NCBI GenBank assembly: GCA_947085425.1
Contig: CAMTWK010000004.1
Location: 148,298 to 212,297 of the forward strand
Length of the DNA stretch: 64,000 nt
DNA from: UKL13-2 sp947085425
Lineage (GTDB): Bacteria > Pseudomonadota > Gammaproteobacteria > Burkholderiales > Usitatibacteraceae
Direction of reading: 5' to 3'
How positions within the stretch are numbered: the stretch's first letter is position 1; each line of letters starts with the position of its first letter. Shown here one piece after another: positions 61,531-64,000 of the stretch. The translations under genes and the position numbers were made by a program. The notes under the pieces were generated by a model, which worked only from the letters and a program-made list of their open reading frames with translations, had not been told where the DNA came from and searched no databases.

Positions 61531-63219
61531 ATGGACATAAATAAATACCGCTCATTCACCATCACCCAGGGCAATGAACGCGCGCCCAATCGCTCGATGT
61601 TGCGCGGCATTGGTTATGGTGATGATGATTTTTATAAGCCGTTTATTGGTTTGGCCAACGGCCACAGCACCATGAACCCGTGCAATGCCGGTATTCAGCC
61701 GCTGGCCGATGCCGCCGACCTAGCCATTCGTGAGGCGGGCGGCATGCCGCAGATGTTTGGCACCATCACCGTCACCGACGGTATCTCGATGGGCACCGAG
61801 GGCATGAAGTATTCGCTGGTGTCGCGTGAAGTTATCGCCGACTCTATTGAGACCGCCTGTCAGTCACAATTCATGGATGGGGTGTTGGCGATTGGTGGCT
61901 GCGACAAAAATATGCCGGGTGCCATGATCGGCATTTGTCGCATGAATATCCCGGCCATCTTTGTTTATGGCGGCACCATCAAGCCCGGTCACCACAAAGG
62001 CAAAGATTTGCAAATTGTCAGTGTGTTTGAGGCGGTCGGTTCGTTTAATGCCGGCAAGATGAATGCCGAAGATTTTGGTTGCATCGAGCGCCAGGCCATC
62101 CCCGGTGTCGGTGCCTGTGGTGGCATGTACACCGCCAACACCATGTCGTCGTCGTTTGAGGCGCTGGGCATGTCGTTGCCATATTCATCCACCATGGCGG
62201 CGGTAGATGATGAGAAAAAAGTCTCCGCCGCCGAATCCGCCCGCGTATTGGTTGAGGCCGTCAAAAAAGGCCCGAATAGCGGCCTGCGCCCGCGCGATAT
62301 CGTCACCCGCAAATCGATTGAAAACGCCGTCTCAGTCATCATGGCGGTCGGTGGCTCAACCAACGCCGTGCTGCACTTCCTGGCCATCGCACACGCAGCC
62401 GATGTGGAATGGACGATTGACGACTTCGAACGTGTGCGCAAGAAGGTTGGCGTCTTCTGTGACCTCAAGCCTTCCGGCAAATATGTGGCGGTGGATTTAC
62501 ACAAAGCCGGTGGTGTGCCGCAGGTAATGAAGATGTTACTCAAAGCCGGCCTGTTGTTTGGTGAGTGTATGACCATCACCGGCAAAACCATCGCCGAAAC
62601 CTTGGCCGATATTCCGGATGCACCTCGGGCGGACCAAGACGTGATTCGCCCATACAACAACCCGATGTACAAAGAAGGCCACTTGGCGATTCTGAAAGGT
62701 AACCTCGCCCCCGAAGGCTGTGTCGCCAAAATCACCGGCCTCAAAAACCCCGTCATCACCGGGCCGGCGCGTGTGTTTGATTCCGAGCCGGAATTGATGG
62801 ACGCCATCATGGCCGACAAGATCACGCATGGCGACGTGGTGGTGCTGCGCTATGAAGGCCCGAAAGGCGGCCCCGGCATGCGCGAAATGTTGGCGCCCAC
62901 CTCGGCGCTCATCGGCAAAGGCTTGGGCGAGACGGTGGGTTTGATTACCGATGGCCGATTCTCTGGTGGCACATGGGGCATGGTAGTTGGTCACGTCGCG
63001 CCCGAGGCGTATGTGGGTGGCACCATCGGCCTCGTGCATGAGGGCGACTCGGTCACCATTGATGCCAAACAATTGTTGATTCAGCTGAATGTGGATGACG
63101 CCGAGATCGCAAGACGCCGAGCGGAATGGAAAGCGCCCGCGCCGCGATACACGCGTGGTGTGTTGGGCAAATACTTTAAGTTGGTGGGAACGGCCTCGAA
63201 GGGGGCGGTGACGGATTAG
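61531..63219 (+). CDS. ilvD: Dihydroxy-acid dehydratase
   Basis: This is an Fe-S enzyme of isoleucine and valine synthesis, 562 residues. Cluster cysteines are in MNPCNAGIQPLAD, IGGCDKNMPGA and GACGGMYTANTM. The C-terminal TDGRFSGGTWGMVVGHVAPEA is typical. Length suits the 2Fe-2S type. It is divergent from lgt. Confidence 0.96.
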   Translation: MDINKYRSFTITQGNERAPNRSMLRGIGYGDDDFYKPFIGLANGHSTMNPCNAGIQPLADAADLAIREAGGMPQMFGTITVTDGISMGTEGMKYSLVSREVIADSIETACQSQFMDGVLAIGGCDKNMPGAMIGICRMNIPAIFVYGGTIKPGHHKGKDLQIVSVFEAVGSFNAGKMNAEDFGCIERQAIPGVGACGGMYTANTMSSSFEALGMSLPYSSTMAAVDDEKKVSAAESARVLVEAVKKGPNSGLRPRDIVTRKSIENAVSVIMAVGGSTNAVLHFLAIAHAADVEWTIDDFERVRKKVGVFCDLKPSGKYVAVDLHKAGGVPQVMKMLLKAGLLFGECMTITGKTIAETLADIPDAPRADQDVIRPYNNPMYKEGHLAILKGNLAPEGCVAKITGLKNPVITGPARVFDSEPELMDAIMADKITHGDVVVLRYEGPKGGPGMREMLAPTSALIGKGLGETVGLITDGRFSGGTWGMVVGHVAPEAYVGGTIGLVHEGDSVTIDAKQLLIQLNVDDAEIARRRAEWKAPAPRYTRGVLGKYFKLVGTASKGAVTD

Positions 63220-63243
63220 TCGTCCAAGCGCCCAGTTGAAATT

Positions 63244-63837
63244 ATGCGATCCAAAGCCAACATTGTCCCGCTGGAAACGATCAGCCCACGAATCCTTTTG
63301 ATTCGCGGACAGCGAGTCATTATTGATGCGGACCTAGCTGAACTTTATGCGGTCACGACCAAGGCACTTAACCAAGCGGTTAAGCGCAACATGGATCGGT
63401 TCCCCGAAGATTTTATGTTTCGCTTGACCGCCAAAGAGAAGGGTGAGGTGGTCACAAATTGTGACCACCTCGCAAAGCTGAAGTTTTCAAAGTCTCTGCC
63501 CTTTGCCTTCACCGAGCACGGTGCGATTCAGGTTGCAAATACACTGAGTTCGCCACAGGCGGTCAAGATGGGGGTTTATGTTGTCCGGGCCTTTGTGCAG
63601 TTGCGACATCTGCTTGCGAACAACCGTGAACTGGTAAGTCGCCTAGACGATCTTGAGCAAAAGACCGAAGCGCTCGCGATGACGCAAGATACTTTTGCGA
63701 GAAACACCAAAGCGCAACTTAAGCAAATGTTTGATGCGCTGCGTGAACTGATGGCAACGCCCGAGCCTGTCAAGCGCCCAATTGGTTTTGTGCATCCTTC
63801 GGAGAAACCTAGCGATACCAAGGGGCGGAACAAATAA
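63244..63837 (+). CDS. ORF6N-domain protein
   Basis: This is a 197-residue protein with an N-terminal ORF6N domain (ETISPRILLIRGQRVIIDAD, AVKRNMDRFPEDFMFRLT, SLPFAFTEHGAIQVANTL). ORF6N is a DNA-binding domain found in phage antirepressors and many chromosomal copies. A coiled-coil region follows, then a polar tail. It begins 24 bases after ilvD on the same strand. A 27-bp perfect palindrome lies in its coding sequence. It is probably of mobile origin. Confidence 0.88.
   Translation: MRSKANIVPLETISPRILLIRGQRVIIDADLAELYAVTTKALNQAVKRNMDRFPEDFMFRLTAKEKGEVVTNCDHLAKLKFSKSLPFAFTEHGAIQVANTLSSPQAVKMGVYVVRAFVQLRHLLANNRELVSRLDDLEQKTEALAMTQDTFARNTKAQLKQMFDALRELMATPEPVKRPIGFVHPSEKPSDTKGRNK
63445..63471. 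repeat. 27-bp perfect palindrome inside the ORF6N gene
   Basis: GAGGTGGTCACAA (63445-63457) and its exact reverse complement (63459-63471) flank a single central A. It encodes residues around GEVVTNCDHLA. It could be a binding site for the protein itself. Confidence 0.75.
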
Positions 63838-63936
63838 TGGTGGTCCGTCCCCGATTATTTAGGGGACACCCATTAGCTGGCCGGTGTCAAGTGAGCGAAC
63901 GAATTTCTCGCTGCTGATGCGACAAGGTTAATCGAA

Positions 63937-64000
63937 TTACACCGCCATCTCAAGTTCCACCATCACACCCGTTTCTTCGTTTATTTGGCTACGATCCGTC
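63937..64000 (-). CDS. 3' end of an unidentified minus-strand gene
   Basis: The complement of 63937-64000 reads in frame as TDRSQINEETGVMVELEMAV followed by TAA. The 5' part is outside the window, and I cannot name the family. Between it and the ORF6N gene are about 100 bases with a weak TCCCC/GGGGA hairpin only. Confidence 0.35.
   Translation of the reverse strand, partial: TDRSQINEETGVMVELEMAV

Overview
The window looks like a chromosome segment of a betaproteobacterium. The signs are the gene orders lptC-lptA-lptB-rpoN-hpf-ptsN-hprK-rapZ and hisH-hisA-hisF-hisI-hisE-hinT-tatA-tatB-tatC, a DUF3579 gene beside rpsT, and argD-argF-argG. I cannot place it more finely. No rRNA, CRISPR array, prophage or intact insertion sequence is visible. 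Most of the window is ordinary core genome.

Region by region: 1-7.7 kb holds a reductive pyrimidine-degradation operon (preT partial, preA, mmsA-like aldehyde dehydrogenase, NCS1 transporter, dihydropyrimidinase, ureidopropionase-type amidase). 7.7-17.7 kb holds a scattered type II secretion set: gspH-gspI, then tRNA-Thr and a DsbD/ScsB-like gene, then gspK-L-M-C-D on the minus strand, and gspJ coupled to the Lpt operon. 17.7-24.3 kb is lipopolysaccharide transport, sigma-54, hibernation factor and nitrogen-PTS regulation. 24.4-30.2 kb has a hybrid histidine kinase, mutY, and a rubrerythrin / Fe-S oxidoreductase / DUF3501 trio.

30.3-34.3 kb is the accessory part. It has an overlooked 48-residue peptide gene with a textbook double-glycine leader and a six-residue tail. 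Two perfect inverted repeats lie in front of it. Convergent to it is a translationally coupled pair: a TPR/HD-GYP protein and a protein with a LuxR-type helix-turn-helix. I think this is the best candidate for an undescribed system, a peptide-linked signalling locus, though the link is inferred from position only. Next to it lies a repeat-flanked, decayed-looking insert beside tRNA-Gly.

34.6-41.1 kb carries an S1/P1 nuclease coupled to tatC, tatABC, hinT and the late his genes. 41.3-49.3 kb carries rpsT, DUF3579, an FAD protein, argD-argF, an unknown secreted protein, argG and yajQ. 49.3-63.2 kb holds dusA, a Sua5-type tsaC, GNAT, a CocE-like hydrolase, metC, a 3-hydroxyisobutyrate-dehydrogenase-like gene, an S4 protein, yaeQ, a DEAD-box helicase, DUF6356, an Lrp-type regulator, lgt and ilvD. 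The right edge has an ORF6N-domain gene containing a 27-bp perfect palindrome, and the 3' end of an unknown minus-strand gene. Two short elements with matching terminal inverted repeats (near 37.5 and 57.5 kb) look like non-autonomous transposons.
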